From Rheinheimera sp. UJ63 (GTDB lineage: Bacteria; Pseudomonadota; Gammaproteobacteria; Enterobacterales; Alteromonadaceae): a stretch of 64,000 bases of DNA. The position numbers were made by a program, and so were the translations under genes. The notes below the pieces were generated by a model. The model saw only the letters and a program-made list of their open reading frames with translations, was not told the DNA's origin and did no database searches. Shown here piece after piece: positions 30,050 to 39,641 of this stretch. Location of the stretch: NCBI RefSeq assembly GCF_021568285.1, contig NZ_JAKGTQ010000001.1:868001-932000 (forward strand), given 5' to 3'. Positions within the stretch are counted from its first letter, which is position 1. Each line of letters starts with the position of its first letter.

Positions 30050-30179
30050 GTCATCGTCTTATTTTTATGGATTTTTGTCAGTGTACTGCCTCTGTTGTTC
30101 ACTGCAAAGCCTGCTGGGGTATAACTTTGTGGCATTTCTGCTTACAATACGCCTCTTTTTTACCGGAGATCGACACCGC

Positions 30180-31991
30180 GTGCTTGAGCAAATGCTACCC
30201 GCCCTAAAACAAACCTTTGGTTATGACACCTGGCGTGAAGGTCAGGCTGAAATTATTGGTGCGGCGATGCAACAACGTGATTGCTTTGTATTACTGCCAA
30301 CCGGTGGTGGTAAATCACTTTGTTATCAATTACCTGCTCTACACCTACCTAAAGTGACGTTAGTCGTTTCGCCGTTAATGTCTCTGATGAAAGATCAGGT
30401 TGATGCGTTAAAAGCCAATGGTATTGCGGCCGAGTTTATCAATAGCAGTTTAAGCCGCGACGCCGTGCAAGAGGTCTTTACGCAGCTGTACGACGGCCGT
30501 TTGAAATTATTGTATGTCGCCCCCGAACGCTTGTTGCAACCCAATTTCATTGCTCGTTTACAAGAAGTAGGGGTGAGCTTATTTGCTATTGACGAAGCGC
30601 ACTGTATTTCGCAGTGGGGCCATGATTTCCGCCCTGACTACATGGCTTTAGCCCAATTAAAACAGCGTTTTCCTGATACTCCGGTGATGGCCTTAACCGC
30701 CACCGCTGATCCCGGCACTCAGCAAGATATCTTGCAACAACTCGATCTAAACAACCCACTGATTTATCGCGGCAGTTTTGATCGCCCGAATATTCGTTAC
30801 ACGGTACAAGAGAAGTTTCGGCCATTAGAACAACTGCTGGCTTATCTGAAACAACAAGAGAATAACAGCGGCATTATTTACTGCAGTTCGCGGCGAAAAG
30901 TAGATGAACTCACCGCGCAATTAGCCGAGCGGGGCTTTCGCGTGGCCGCTTATCATGCAGGTTATGACGCAACCCAACGTGACCAGGTACAAGACGCCTT
31001 TAAACGTGATGATATCAGTATTATTGTGGCTACCGTGGCCTTTGGCATGGGTGTTAATAAACCGAATATTCGCTTTGTGGTGCATTTTGAACTCCCCCGC
31101 ACTATTGAAGCTTATTACCAAGAAACGGGGCGCGCAGGACGAGATGGCGTGGCGGCAGAAGCACTGCTGTTATTTGATCCGGCTGATATCGCCAGAATGA
31201 AACGCTGGTTAGAAGCCGAAGACAACCCGCAACGCGCAGAAGTGGCGTGGCAGCGCTTTCAATCAATGGCCGCTTTTGCCGAAGCGCAAACCTGCCGCCG
31301 ACTGGTGTTATTAAATTACTTTGGCGAAGCACGGCAACAACCCTGTGGCAACTGTGATATTTGCTTAAACCCGCCACAGCAATTTGATGGCACCCAAACT
31401 GCGCAACAGGCGTTGTCTTGTGTTTATCGGGTAGGCCAAAACTATGGCCTGCACCATGTGATTGAAGTGCTACGTGGCAGTCAAAATCATAAAATTCAGG
31501 AACTTGGGCACGACAAACTCTCTACCTGGGGCCTAGGTAAACAACTCAGCCATGATTATTGGTTAAGTATTTTTCGACAACTCATTCACTTTGGCTTGTT
31601 ACAGCAAGATATTACTCAGCATTCGGTATTACGTTTATTGCCCGCGGCACGCCCAGTGCTGCGAGGTGAACACCCACTGCAACTGGCGGTGCCTCGCCTT
31701 CAAGCTAGCAGTAAAACGCCGGCGAAGCTTGGCCAACAAAAACATGACAAGGTATTATTTGCTCGCCTGCGAACACTGCGCAAAGCCATCGCAGAGCGCG
31801 ATGACGTACCGCCTTTTGTGGTATTTAGCGACGCAACGCTGATTGATATGTGCCACAAACTGCCCACCGATAACGCCGCCATGCTGGCGGTATCAGGGGT
31901 GGGTTTTACGAAGCTAAGTCGTTACGGCAAAGAATTTATGACCGAAATTGGGGATTATCTGGCTGATAGCCGTAACCCTCTGCTAGAGTAG
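30180..31991 (+). CDS. recQ: ATP-dependent DNA helicase RecQ
   Basis: 3'-5' helicase of the RecF pathway. Walker A is LPTGGGKSLCYQ, the Walker B box is DEAH (in AIDEAHCISQWGHDFRP), motif VI is YYQETGRAGRDG, the zinc cysteines are CRRLVLLNYF..CGNCDIC and an HRDC domain is C-terminal (from about KHDKVLFARLR). An ATG at 30048 is in frame but its 44 extra residues resemble nothing in the family and overlap the divergent gene. GTG at 30180 has GGAGA about 11 bp upstream and gives 603 aa. ATG 30192 is the alternative. Confidence 0.95.
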   Translation: MLEQMLPALKQTFGYDTWREGQAEIIGAAMQQRDCFVLLPTGGGKSLCYQLPALHLPKVTLVVSPLMSLMKDQVDALKANGIAAEFINSSLSRDAVQEVFTQLYDGRLKLLYVAPERLLQPNFIARLQEVGVSLFAIDEAHCISQWGHDFRPDYMALAQLKQRFPDTPVMALTATADPGTQQDILQQLDLNNPLIYRGSFDRPNIRYTVQEKFRPLEQLLAYLKQQENNSGIIYCSSRRKVDELTAQLAERGFRVAAYHAGYDATQRDQVQDAFKRDDISIIVATVAFGMGVNKPNIRFVVHFELPRTIEAYYQETGRAGRDGVAAEALLLFDPADIARMKRWLEAEDNPQRAEVAWQRFQSMAAFAEAQTCRRLVLLNYFGEARQQPCGNCDICLNPPQQFDGTQTAQQALSCVYRVGQNYGLHHVIEVLRGSQNHKIQELGHDKLSTWGLGKQLSHDYWLSIFRQLIHFGLLQQDITQHSVLRLLPAARPVLRGEHPLQLAVPRLQASSKTPAKLGQQKHDKVLFARLRTLRKAIAERDDVPPFVVFSDATLIDMCHKLPTDNAAMLAVSGVGFTKLSRYGKEFMTEIGDYLADSRNPLLE

Positions 31992-32029
31992 TAAGCACAT
32001 ATCCTATTTTTTAACCTGAGGTTCACAGT

Positions 32030-33223
32030 TTGTCACGTTTTCTGACCTTAGCCCGCATCGCCTTGTTATGCTTAAGCCTATGTAGCAGCGTTCATGCTGC
32101 CGGCACCTTGGATATTATTCAGCAACAACCGCATCGGTTAACCGAGCTACAGTATCAAATCACCGATGTGTCACTGTCGGCCAATGAACTGGTCGCCGAC
32201 CCCGCGTTGTTCCATAACTTTTCCGCGCTAACTCCCCAACAAAATACCCTTAGGATCACCGCGCAACAAGCCGTTTGGCTGTTAGCCAAAATTAAAAACC
32301 CGTACCCTGAACCATGGGATGCGGTGCTGAGCTATCATTTTCTCGCCGTCGACAAAGTCAGTTTTTATAAAGTCGCAACCGATATCCCTAGCGTGCAATT
32401 TCTGGGGCGTAGCGGTAGCGCATTTCCATTTAGTGAGCGGCCTTTACCGCTCTACAGCTTTTCACAACCGCTGCGCTTTGACATTGCAGAGCAAGTCAGT
32501 GTGTTAATTAAGCTAGAAGATGCCGCCATGATAGGTACCGAATTAAGCATTTCTTCGCTTGCATCGCTGCTCGAAGCAAGCCATCAGCAGTTACAATATG
32601 ACAGTATGATTAATGGCGCCCTGCTGTTACTGGCCTTACTAGCACTGTGCCGGGGTGTACAGCAACATCAACCGGCACTGTATGCCTTAGCGGGGTTTTA
32701 TCTGGCCTTTTTATTAGTGCTAAGTACGCTTAATGGCCAAGCCTTTAGTCGCTTATGGCCATTACATCCGGAAATGAACGCGGTATTTATTTACATTAGT
32801 GTTGGGGCGAGCTTAGCTTGCTTAAGCTTGTTTGCCCGTTTTAGTTTACTGCGGCAAAGTTCAGGCTATGGTTTATGGCTGAATAGCGGCAGTTTCTTGC
32901 TGGCCTTGTTGCTATTATTTAGCCCGTTATTTGCCTCGGGCCCCATGAAGCTTAAACTCTTGTTTATCTGTATGACCTTAGTGTTAAGTATCACGTTGTT
33001 GCAGGCATTATTTATTAGTTTGACCACGCAGATCCGCTACACGCCACGGTTTTCCTTACTTGCTGTTGCGGCTACCTTGCAGTTATTACTACTGCAACTT
33101 AACTACATGGCCAATTTCGTGCAGTGGCTAAACACTAGCTTATTGTTTGTTTTGGCCATCTCCACTTTTTTATTACTGCATATTCCCAAAGCACGATTAC
33201 AGTTTGCCCGACGTGATCTTTGA
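32030..33223 (+). CDS. 7TMR-DISM membrane sensor without output domain
   Basis: 397 aa. Signal peptide to about residue 23 (SVHAA), a periplasmic 7TMR-DISMED2-like beta domain (about 30-180), then seven hydrophobic helices filling 190-390. Such proteins usually continue into GGDEF, histidine kinase or other output domains. Here the chain stops after the last helix (HIPKARLQFARRDL). It may act through a partner or be a shortened relative. The start is TTG with GAGG about 10 bp upstream. recQ ends 38 bp before. Confidence 0.75.
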   Translation: MSRFLTLARIALLCLSLCSSVHAAGTLDIIQQQPHRLTELQYQITDVSLSANELVADPALFHNFSALTPQQNTLRITAQQAVWLLAKIKNPYPEPWDAVLSYHFLAVDKVSFYKVATDIPSVQFLGRSGSAFPFSERPLPLYSFSQPLRFDIAEQVSVLIKLEDAAMIGTELSISSLASLLEASHQQLQYDSMINGALLLLALLALCRGVQQHQPALYALAGFYLAFLLVLSTLNGQAFSRLWPLHPEMNAVFIYISVGASLACLSLFARFSLLRQSSGYGLWLNSGSFLLALLLLFSPLFASGPMKLKLLFICMTLVLSITLLQALFISLTTQIRYTPRFSLLAVAATLQLLLLQLNYMANFVQWLNTSLLFVLAISTFLLLHIPKARLQFARRDL

Positions 33224-33334
33224 CTATATTTTCAACTACCTCTTGCAGACAGAGGCCATAGCACCCTAGAATGGCGCCGCGGCAAATCGCCGTTTCTATC
33301 GACTATTCTTTAGTTATTTCGTTCGGAGTCTTAA

Positions 33335-33940
33335 ATGCAACGACTGCGTGAGTTATCGCGTCGTGTTGAGGCTGTGTATGGCGAAATGGCGGACACATTT
33401 TCCAGTTATCAGCAAGACAGCGGTTTAAGCTGTCGTAGTAGCTGTGGTGAGTGCTGCACTCAACCCACTATTGAAGCGACCGTGCTAGAAATGTTACCGC
33501 TGGCATTACACCTGTTTGATCAGGGTAAAGCCGAGCAAACACTGACACAACTCGAAGAGTTACCAGAAGTTTCTGGTTGCTTTTTTTACCAGCGGCTATC
33601 GTTTGATGGCAAGCAAGGGCAATGCACTGTATATCAGCAGCGGCCTAGTATTTGCCGCGTTTTTGGTGCGGCAGGATACCGTGACAAAATGGGCAAAACC
33701 TCACTTTCGGTATGTAAAACGATCAAAAGTGATAAAGCAGAAAAGTACCAACAACACCTGATTATGCTGACTGAGCATCCGCCACCGATGATGATGTCAG
33801 CCAAAGAGCAGGTCAACGAGCTAGATTATGAATTGGGTAATAAGCATTATCCGATCAATCAGGCCTTGTTATTGGCGCTAGAAAAAGTGCTATTTAAATC
33901 CTATTACAGTAGTTTTAGTACTGATTTACAAATAGCCTAA
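33335..33940 (+). CDS. YkgJ-family cysteine cluster protein
   Basis: 201 aa. The cluster CRSSCGECCTQPTIEATVLE (CxxxCxxCC) near residue 32 and later cysteines in CTVYQQRPSICRVFG match the YkgJ family, thought to bind zinc or an Fe-S cluster. Biochemical function unknown. It has its own upstream gap and a strong terminator. Confidence 0.88.
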   Translation: MQRLRELSRRVEAVYGEMADTFSSYQQDSGLSCRSSCGECCTQPTIEATVLEMLPLALHLFDQGKAEQTLTQLEELPEVSGCFFYQRLSFDGKQGQCTVYQQRPSICRVFGAAGYRDKMGKTSLSVCKTIKSDKAEKYQQHLIMLTEHPPPMMMSAKEQVNELDYELGNKHYPINQALLLALEKVLFKSYYSSFSTDLQIA

Positions 33941-33950
33941 TGCCCTAATG

Positions 33951-33985
33951 CAGACCTGACAAAGCTTTGTGCTGTGTCGGGTCTG
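33951..33985. terminator. Hairpin terminator between convergent genes
   Basis: CAGACC-GACA pairs with TGTC-GGTCTG around a loop of about 13 nt, followed on the plus strand by ACGTTTAAAA. It sits between the YkgJ gene and the convergent oxidoreductase gene. Confidence 0.7.
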
Positions 33986-33989
33986 ACGT

Positions 33990-35009
33990 TTAAAACCCCG
34001 CTAGAACAATCTTACCCATGGCTTTACCGCTTTCTAATAGGGCATGCGCTTTACGTAAGTTAGCCGCGTTGATGGTGCCAAACTGCTGCTGCAATGTGCT
34101 TTTGACTTGGCCTTGTTCAATCAGCTTGGCGAGATCGGTTAATATCTGATGTTGTACCTGCATATCGGCAGTAGCAAATAACGACCGGGTAAACATAAAC
34201 TCCCAATGCAGAGAAATACTTTTTTGCTTCAACGGCATAATATCCAAACCACCGACCGGATCGTCAATCAATGCGAGCTTGCCCTGTGGTGCTAGCGCCT
34301 TTACTAATTCAGCATAATGCGCATCAGTGTGAGTTAAACTCGCCACATGGCTGACGGCATCAATACCCAGCGCCTGCAACTGCGCTAACAACGGCTTACT
34401 GTGATCAATTACATAGTGCGCGCCCATCTCTCGCACCCAGGCTTGCGTTTCTGCTCTGGAAGCCGTCGCGACAATCGTTACCGTGGTTAATTGCCGCGCC
34501 AGTTGCAACAATACTGAACCGACACCACCGGCAGCCCCAACCACCAGTAACACCGGTTTCGGATGCTTTAAGCTAGGCGTAGCAATATCTAGGCGGTCAA
34601 ACAACATTTCCCAGGCCGTTAGTGCCGTTAAGGGTAAAGCTGCCGCTTCTGCATAACTGAGGTTCGCCGGCATTTTGCCGACAATACGTTCATCCACCAG
34701 CTGAAATTCTGCATTTGAGCCTGAGCGCTGCAGTGCACCGGCGTAATAAACTTTATCGCCCGGCACAAAATGCTGCACTTTTTCGCCAACAGCAACAACC
34801 TCACCCGCTGCGTCCCAGCCTAAAATTTTATATTCGCCGGCTGGCGGTGTGACACGTTGCCGAATTTTTGTATCAACCGGATTAACCGAGATCGCAGCGA
34901 TCTTCACCAACACATCATGGCCGCTGGCCACCGGTTGCGGTACTTCAATATCCAATAATGCTGCCGCATCGCTAATTGCTAGTGAGTGTTGATAGCCAAT
35001 CGCTTTCAT
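33990..35009 (-). CDS. Medium-chain dehydrogenase/quinone oxidoreductase-like (zinc-binding ADH family)
   Basis: 339 aa MDR-superfamily protein. The GroES-like N-domain includes ISVNPVDTKIRQRV and LGWDAAGEVVAVGEKV. The Rossmann loop is VVGAAGGVGSVLLQLARQL, the AxxGxxG type that favours NADPH. The usual catalytic zinc Cys/His set is not evident, so a quinone or enone reductase role is more likely than alcohol oxidation. It may form a two-gene unit with the downstream-transcribed neighbour at 35047-36036 (37 bp gap). Confidence 0.85.
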   Translation of the reverse strand: MKAIGYQHSLAISDAAALLDIEVPQPVASGHDVLVKIAAISVNPVDTKIRQRVTPPAGEYKILGWDAAGEVVAVGEKVQHFVPGDKVYYAGALQRSGSNAEFQLVDERIVGKMPANLSYAEAAALPLTALTAWEMLFDRLDIATPSLKHPKPVLLVVGAAGGVGSVLLQLARQLTTVTIVATASRAETQAWVREMGAHYVIDHSKPLLAQLQALGIDAVSHVASLTHTDAHYAELVKALAPQGKLALIDDPVGGLDIMPLKQKSISLHWEFMFTRSLFATADMQVQHQILTDLAKLIEQGQVKSTLQQQFGTINAANLRKAHALLESGKAMGKIVLAGF

Positions 35010-35046
35010 ATATCCCTCTGCTTTATATCAAATTGAGTAACTGAAA

Positions 35047-36036
35047 TCAGTGTGCCAAGCTTAAGCGACAAAGCGCCACCTGCCGTTGCAGCATACCAAG
35101 CTGTGCCCGCAAATAATTCAGCCGTAAGGTTAAATCGGCGCTGTGTGGGCGAATGCCTATTTTTAAACCCAGCACCGCTAAATTAACCCCTTGGCAAGCT
35201 TGTAAGGTGTCTGCCACTGCTTGCTCGGTTAACCAAGAACCCGGCTCACCAAACGCCACTAATTCATTCGTTTGTGCCGGCTGATGGCTGTCTCGCCAAG
35301 CGCCATATTCGGTGGCTTGATCAGAAATACCCGAGAACATCACGCCCGCGAGCAAGCCCTGGGCTTTGGCTGCGACGATATGCTGTAAGGCGCCGTCGGG
35401 CTGCCGAGTTTCTAACACTGAACGGCCCCAGTTAATCACAACACCTAGCGGAAGCTCTGGCGCTTGGGTGGCATTCAGTTCAGATAACACGCTTAACTCA
35501 TCGGTTAAACTTAAAAACCCTTTAGACGGCGCATGGCTGTCGATTAAGGCATCACAATGCTCTACCAGCAAACGCGCACCGTGCCAATCCCAACTTAACA
35601 AGGTTTGCATCGATGTTTTAAACGCCGCGGCCGAACCAGCACAGTTATGCCGTGCCGGCGCGCTATGGAGCATAATAGCAGTCACGGCTTGCCGTTTCAG
35701 ATGGGTATTCAACTTAGCAATGGCATGATTCGCTTGGCGCATAAAGGCAATCGCGGCTTCGCGCCCGGCTTCATCCGTAGATGCCAAGCCAAATGTAGGT
35801 AAGGTGGCTAAAGCGTTCATCACGCCAGGAATAGTGGTAAAAACAAAATCCCACTTAGTATCAATATGCTGCAAAAACCACTGATCATCCTGCGCATGCA
35901 AACTGCCTAAAAAAGGGTGCTCTAAGCCACGAACCGATTCTAAGCTTTTTAACTGTTGATAATAAGCAGCTTCAAGTTGGGGATCCCAACCCGATACATT
36001 AGGAGAGGCGGCATAAGCCCCTAAATAAAACGACAT
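35047..36036 (-). CDS. DUF4862 family protein, TIM-barrel-like
   Basis: 329 aa. The start MSFYLGAYAASPNVSGWD and the stretch ARLLVEHCDALIDSHAPSKG resemble DUF4862 proteins, which look like sugar isomerase/epimerase TIM barrels. I recognise the family only by resemblance and cannot name a substrate. It is transcribed towards the MDR oxidoreductase gene. Confidence 0.6.
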   Translation of the reverse strand: MSFYLGAYAASPNVSGWDPQLEAAYYQQLKSLESVRGLEHPFLGSLHAQDDQWFLQHIDTKWDFVFTTIPGVMNALATLPTFGLASTDEAGREAAIAFMRQANHAIAKLNTHLKRQAVTAIMLHSAPARHNCAGSAAAFKTSMQTLLSWDWHGARLLVEHCDALIDSHAPSKGFLSLTDELSVLSELNATQAPELPLGVVINWGRSVLETRQPDGALQHIVAAKAQGLLAGVMFSGISDQATEYGAWRDSHQPAQTNELVAFGEPGSWLTEQAVADTLQACQGVNLAVLGLKIGIRPHSADLTLRLNYLRAQLGMLQRQVALCRLSLAH

Positions 36037-36195
36037 GGCTTGAAACCTGTGTAAGAAAAAAATCTATCATACCGTGTCTTGTTAAAAAACGGCAGCCCCA
36101 GCCTAGCGGTAAAGCCTAGCGATTGTGCTGCTGCGCTAAAGTGATTACACTCGATACTCGCATCTGTGGTGTTTATAACCTGATTAGGAATCTTT

Positions 36196-36882
36196 ATGAC
36201 GTTTTTTCGCCGAACCTTACTCCTTAGCTCCGCTTTCTTAATGATCAGCGCCTGTTCACCTGAGCCAAGCAGTAATACTCCGACAACGGCCGTGGAACAA
36301 GCGGCTCCTGCTGCCCCCAGTCGCGTGTTTACCGAAGGTAGCCACTACACTGTTTTAGCCAACCCGGTACTTGAAGCCGCGCATCAGCGCTACATTACTG
36401 AATACTTTTGGCTTGGTTGCCCGCATTGTCAAAACTTTGAACCGACCTTACGCAATTATCTGCAAGCCAATCCGGATGTGGTGTTGGTACGCAAGCACCC
36501 CGCCCTAGGTGAGCGTTGGGCTTTTGATGCGAGTGTGTTTTATGCTTTGCAACAAAGCGGCAATGAGCAGTTAGTTGAACCATTGTTTGAACTGTATCGG
36601 CAAACACGGGAACAACAAAACACCATGCCCGATACCAAAGCGATTAATGCGTTTATGGAGCAGCATGGGCTCGATCCAAAGCAATTAACTGAACTGGCGC
36701 AATCGCCAGCCGTACGCCAAGCGATGGAGCAAGCCAACCGCGAAATGCTCGATAACCGCATTCAAGGCGTACCCAGTGTGGTGGTTAAAGGTAAGTATCT
36801 GGTGAATGGTGATTTACCGGAAGATGTGAAAACCGCTGAAGATTATTATGAGCTGTTAAATTACCTGCAAAACAAACCCTAA
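36196..36882 (+). CDS. DsbA-family thiol:disulfide oxidoreductase, lipoprotein
   Basis: 228 aa. The lipobox MISAC puts the lipidated Cys at residue 20, so the protein is likely membrane-anchored in the periplasm. The thioredoxin-like active site CPHC is at residues 75-78, in EYFWLGCPHCQNF, and the cis-proline loop is QGVPSVVV. CPHC is the DsbA form. A second DsbA-type helical insert covers about 110-170. The lipoprotein anchor is less usual than soluble periplasmic DsbA. A strong terminator follows. Confidence 0.9.
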   Translation: MTFFRRTLLLSSAFLMISACSPEPSSNTPTTAVEQAAPAAPSRVFTEGSHYTVLANPVLEAAHQRYITEYFWLGCPHCQNFEPTLRNYLQANPDVVLVRKHPALGERWAFDASVFYALQQSGNEQLVEPLFELYRQTREQQNTMPDTKAINAFMEQHGLDPKQLTELAQSPAVRQAMEQANREMLDNRIQGVPSVVVKGKYLVNGDLPEDVKTAEDYYELLNYLQNKP

Positions 36883-36888
36883 ATGTGC

Positions 36889-36918
36889 AGCGGGCCAGCC
36901 TTAACTCTCTGGCCCGCT
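36889..36918. terminator. Hairpin terminator overlapping the end of the facing ORF
   Basis: AGCGGGCCAG (36889-36898) pairs perfectly with CTGGCCCGCT (36909-36918) around a 10-nt loop. The stop codon of the minus-strand gene 36901-37209 lies inside the loop, so the right arm encodes its last residues. Confidence 0.75.
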
Positions 36919-37209
36919 TAACGTAAACACCAAATGTTTGCGCATATCTTTTAGCACTACGCCCTTTTTCAACAATAAGCCACTGAGCTTTTTTTGCCAC
37001 GGCAATAACACTGCCTGCGCCGCATCTAACGCCGCCTGCTCTACAAATTGCAAACGCACTAATAGCGAGCTGGGGAACACATTGTATTCCATGCTAAACC
37101 AACATTGTTGCACACCGGCTAATTGCTGCATGGCTTGCTGTTCCAGCGTGGTGACAACGTCCATGACTAACGCTTGTTGTTTCTTTTGCACACTCGACAG
37201 CTTTTTCAT
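36901..37209 (-). CDS. Hypothetical protein, 102 aa
   Basis: No family with a known function recognised. The protein is mixed-charge with a Lys/Gln-rich N-terminus (MKKLSSVQKKQQALVMDVV), a hydrophobic middle (YNVFPSSLLVRLQFVEQ) and a basic segment LLLKKGVVLKDMRKHL. No membrane segment or signal is seen. Similar short proteins in related bacteria are often labelled Fis-like, which I consider unsupported. The start ATG at 37209 is the first available. Probably real because of length and the facing terminator. Confidence 0.6.
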   Translation of the reverse strand: MKKLSSVQKKQQALVMDVVTTLEQQAMQQLAGVQQCWFSMEYNVFPSSLLVRLQFVEQAALDAAQAVLLPWQKKLSGLLLKKGVVLKDMRKHLVFTLSGPES

Positions 37210-37664
37210 GGTTAAACCTAATCCTTTTTGTATATTGAGCCGCGATTCAGCCGCTGCGCCATGCTTATTGCATTTGACAACAGGTTAAGCTCCCGATCTT
37301 TGCACAAAGTGCATCAGACCGCAAAGACAACCCGCCATGCTACGCTTGGTGGCGGCAGATAAGCCTGTTAAAGAGTATTTTTTCGGCAGCGCTATCGTGA
37401 AATGGCAGGATGGTAGTCATCACATTGTCGCTGTTGTCGAGAGACTTTCTTTTGCGTCGCCAAAAGAAAGTATGCAACGAAAATGCGATCCCACTTCCGC
37501 TCGAAAGCGCTCTGAGGGGAATAAAATCCAAAGCGGTATTTGTTTTGCTGAAAAGCATCTTTGTATCTGAAGCGGAATTTTATCAAAGTTAAGATTTACC
37601 TCACTTTGAGCAATCAGGAATCACATGCATAATAACTCAATCTGTTTTCCAATAACCTGAGTTT
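37210..37664. other. Intergenic stretch with repeat fragment
   Basis: 455 bp without a supported gene. It holds TGCAC-AAA-GTGCA (about 37301-37313) and, at 37441-37471, the hairpin ACTTTCTTTTG-N6-CAAAAGAAAGT of the local repeat family. A GAGGGGAATAAAATCCAAA block (about 37513-37532) is shared with 40194-40211. Short ORFs here are repeat by-products. Confidence 0.6.
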
Positions 37665-38372
37665 ATGCCTGATATTTTATCGATACGCAGCTACAGTACC
37701 AAACCTGTTGATCATTCACATGACTATTATCAGCTGGTACTTCCGTTACGGGGAAGTATTGCGATTAAAGTGGGAAACTTTAACGGCAAAGTAGCGGTTG
37801 GCGAATGTGTGATCGTTAGGAAGCATGAAAATCATCTTTTTACAGCGCCCCCTGAAGCGCGGTTTGTTGTTGCTGATATGAGCTGCCTCCCAGTAAAAAT
37901 TGATTCTTTTGACGGAGTGGTATTTGCGATTAATAAAACGCTGTCGTGCTATTTGCTGTTCATTGAAGAGCAATTACAGCAACAGTTAAACTTACAACTT
38001 GAACAATCTATGTTTCATACTTTTTATTTGTTGCTGTCTGAACAAACGTTGATGCCGAAGCTGGATGCTCGTATCGCTAACGCAATTCACTTTATACAAA
38101 TGCATGTTCAACAAGTGCTTAGCATAGAGCAACTAGCGCAAGTGGCGTGTTTAAGCAGTACTCAGTTTAAAGTTTTATTTAAAAAGTACACCGGCATGAC
38201 GGTGATGAACTTCGTCAGTAAAGTGCGTATGGAGAAAGCGCAAGCTTTGCTACGACATACTGATTATCCAATTAATATTATTGGCGAAAAAGTTGGCTAC
38301 CCAGAACAGGCTGCATTTAGCCGCAAATTTTCAAAACACTTTGGCCTTCCTCCAACACGATTTAAATCATAA
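37665..38372 (+). CDS. AraC-family transcriptional regulator
   Basis: 235 aa. N-terminal cupin-like sensor (about 20-85, with HDYYQLVLPLRGSIAIKVG) and C-terminal double HTH (about 135-235). The first HTH is LSIEQLAQVACLSSTQFKVLF, given here by its core LAQVACLSSTQF, and the second ends NIIGEKVGYPEQAAFSRKF, the AraC signature. It lies 101 bp before a co-oriented DMT exporter gene, which it probably controls. The ribosome site is weak. Confidence 0.9.
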   Translation: MPDILSIRSYSTKPVDHSHDYYQLVLPLRGSIAIKVGNFNGKVAVGECVIVRKHENHLFTAPPEARFVVADMSCLPVKIDSFDGVVFAINKTLSCYLLFIEEQLQQQLNLQLEQSMFHTFYLLLSEQTLMPKLDARIANAIHFIQMHVQQVLSIEQLAQVACLSSTQFKVLFKKYTGMTVMNFVSKVRMEKAQALLRHTDYPINIIGEKVGYPEQAAFSRKFSKHFGLPPTRFKS

Positions 38373-38473
38373 CTTCCGTCTTCATCGATATAAAAACCGT
38401 CCTTTTGGTAAAAAGCTAATTGTATTCCCCTTGTAATATACACCTAAGTCATTATTAGTGTTATGGGGTAAAA

Positions 38474-39391
38474 GTGGCAATGGCAAGTGCGCGTTTTCAC
38501 AGTGTTCTAGCGGTAATAGTGGCGAGTTTTTTGTGGGGAACTACCGGAACCGTTGCTCATTTTTCTCCCGATATTAGCCCATTAGCGATTGGCGCTTTTG
38601 CCATGGGCGGAGGCGGCGTACTTCTTTGTATTTTAGCGAGAAAAGAGCTAGATAAGAATTTACCTTTAATGAGAAAAATGCCAATTGTGCTTATCGGCGG
38701 TGGTTTGTGCGTGGCCTTGTACCCATTAGCCTTTTATACTGCAATGCGCTGGTCAGGTGTTGCCATTGGCACTGTCGTATCAATTGCAAGCGCACCACTT
38801 TTCTCTGCAATATTAGAGCGTCTTTTTTGCAAAAAGAATGTATCGGCGAGATGGTGCGTCAGTTTTGTCATTGGCGCAAGCGGCGTTGTATTGCTTAGTA
38901 TGGGAAAGTCAGCTGATGGCTACTTACCGATTGATGTTAGCTTGCAGCGGCTAGGTATTATGCTTGGTTTGGTAGCAGGCTTAACGTATGCAGCCTACTC
39001 TTTGCTGGTAAAGCATATGATCAACAAAGGAGTAAGCTCAACATCTTCAATGGCGGGGATATTTGGTATTGCGGCTACATTGCTTCTACCGTCCCTATTT
39101 TTTACCGGTGAAAACTTGTTCCGCACGCCTGAAAATACTTTGGTTGTACTATATATGGCATTCGTGCCGATGTTTTTAGGTTATTTATTGTTCGGGTTTG
39201 GGCTTAAGTCAGTTGAAGTAAGTTCAGCTACTCTAATTACCTTGATTGAACCGCTCGTTGCAACGCTTTTAGCCGTTTGGATTGTAGGAGAGGTATTTAC
39301 GTTTAAAGGTTGGCTGGGAATGCTGTTGGTTTGTGTATGTATTGTTATTCAGTCTGTAAACTTTAGAACTGCAGTGCGCAGTGAGTATTGA
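38474..39391 (+). CDS. EamA/DMT-superfamily transporter
   Basis: 305 aa with about ten hydrophobic helices in two EamA repeats (about 10-140 and 155-295). It starts MAMASARFHSVLAVIVASFL and contains the family-typical FLWGTTGTVAHF and YSLLVKHMINKG. DMT carriers of this type export amino acids or metabolites. The substrate is unknown. Paired with the upstream AraC regulator. It could also start at the GTG just before (38474 is the GTG of GTGGCAATGGCA). Confidence 0.88.
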   Translation: MAMASARFHSVLAVIVASFLWGTTGTVAHFSPDISPLAIGAFAMGGGGVLLCILARKELDKNLPLMRKMPIVLIGGGLCVALYPLAFYTAMRWSGVAIGTVVSIASAPLFSAILERLFCKKNVSARWCVSFVIGASGVVLLSMGKSADGYLPIDVSLQRLGIMLGLVAGLTYAAYSLLVKHMINKGVSSTSSMAGIFGIAATLLLPSLFFTGENLFRTPENTLVVLYMAFVPMFLGYLLFGFGLKSVEVSSATLITLIEPLVATLLAVWIVGEVFTFKGWLGMLLVCVCIVIQSVNFRTAVRSEY

Positions 39392-39641
39392 AATAAAATG
39401 TTCATCTGACTTCAATAGTGGCGAATTCAGGAATGTTATTGCGATTGCTATCACGGGTAAATTTTTATTCAGTAAAGCTCAGCGACCGCAATTCGCTTAT
39501 ATTGTAAATCGCCTGTACGCTAAAAACGGAAATGTTTAGGGGGCGAGACTAAGCATTCATACACTAGACATTGAACGTCTTAGGCAGGTTGTGCTGGTGT
39601 TTATTAGCCTATCGAATTGAGATCGGCTGATTCTCGTGAAA

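Noticed and set aside
30048-30179. 44-residue N-terminal extension of RecQ
   Set aside because: Not family-like, no clear ribosome site and it overlaps the divergent thioesterase start.
37337-37592. Overlapping short ORFs on both strands before the AraC gene
   Set aside because: They coincide with a repeat hairpin fragment and mirror each other on opposite strands.
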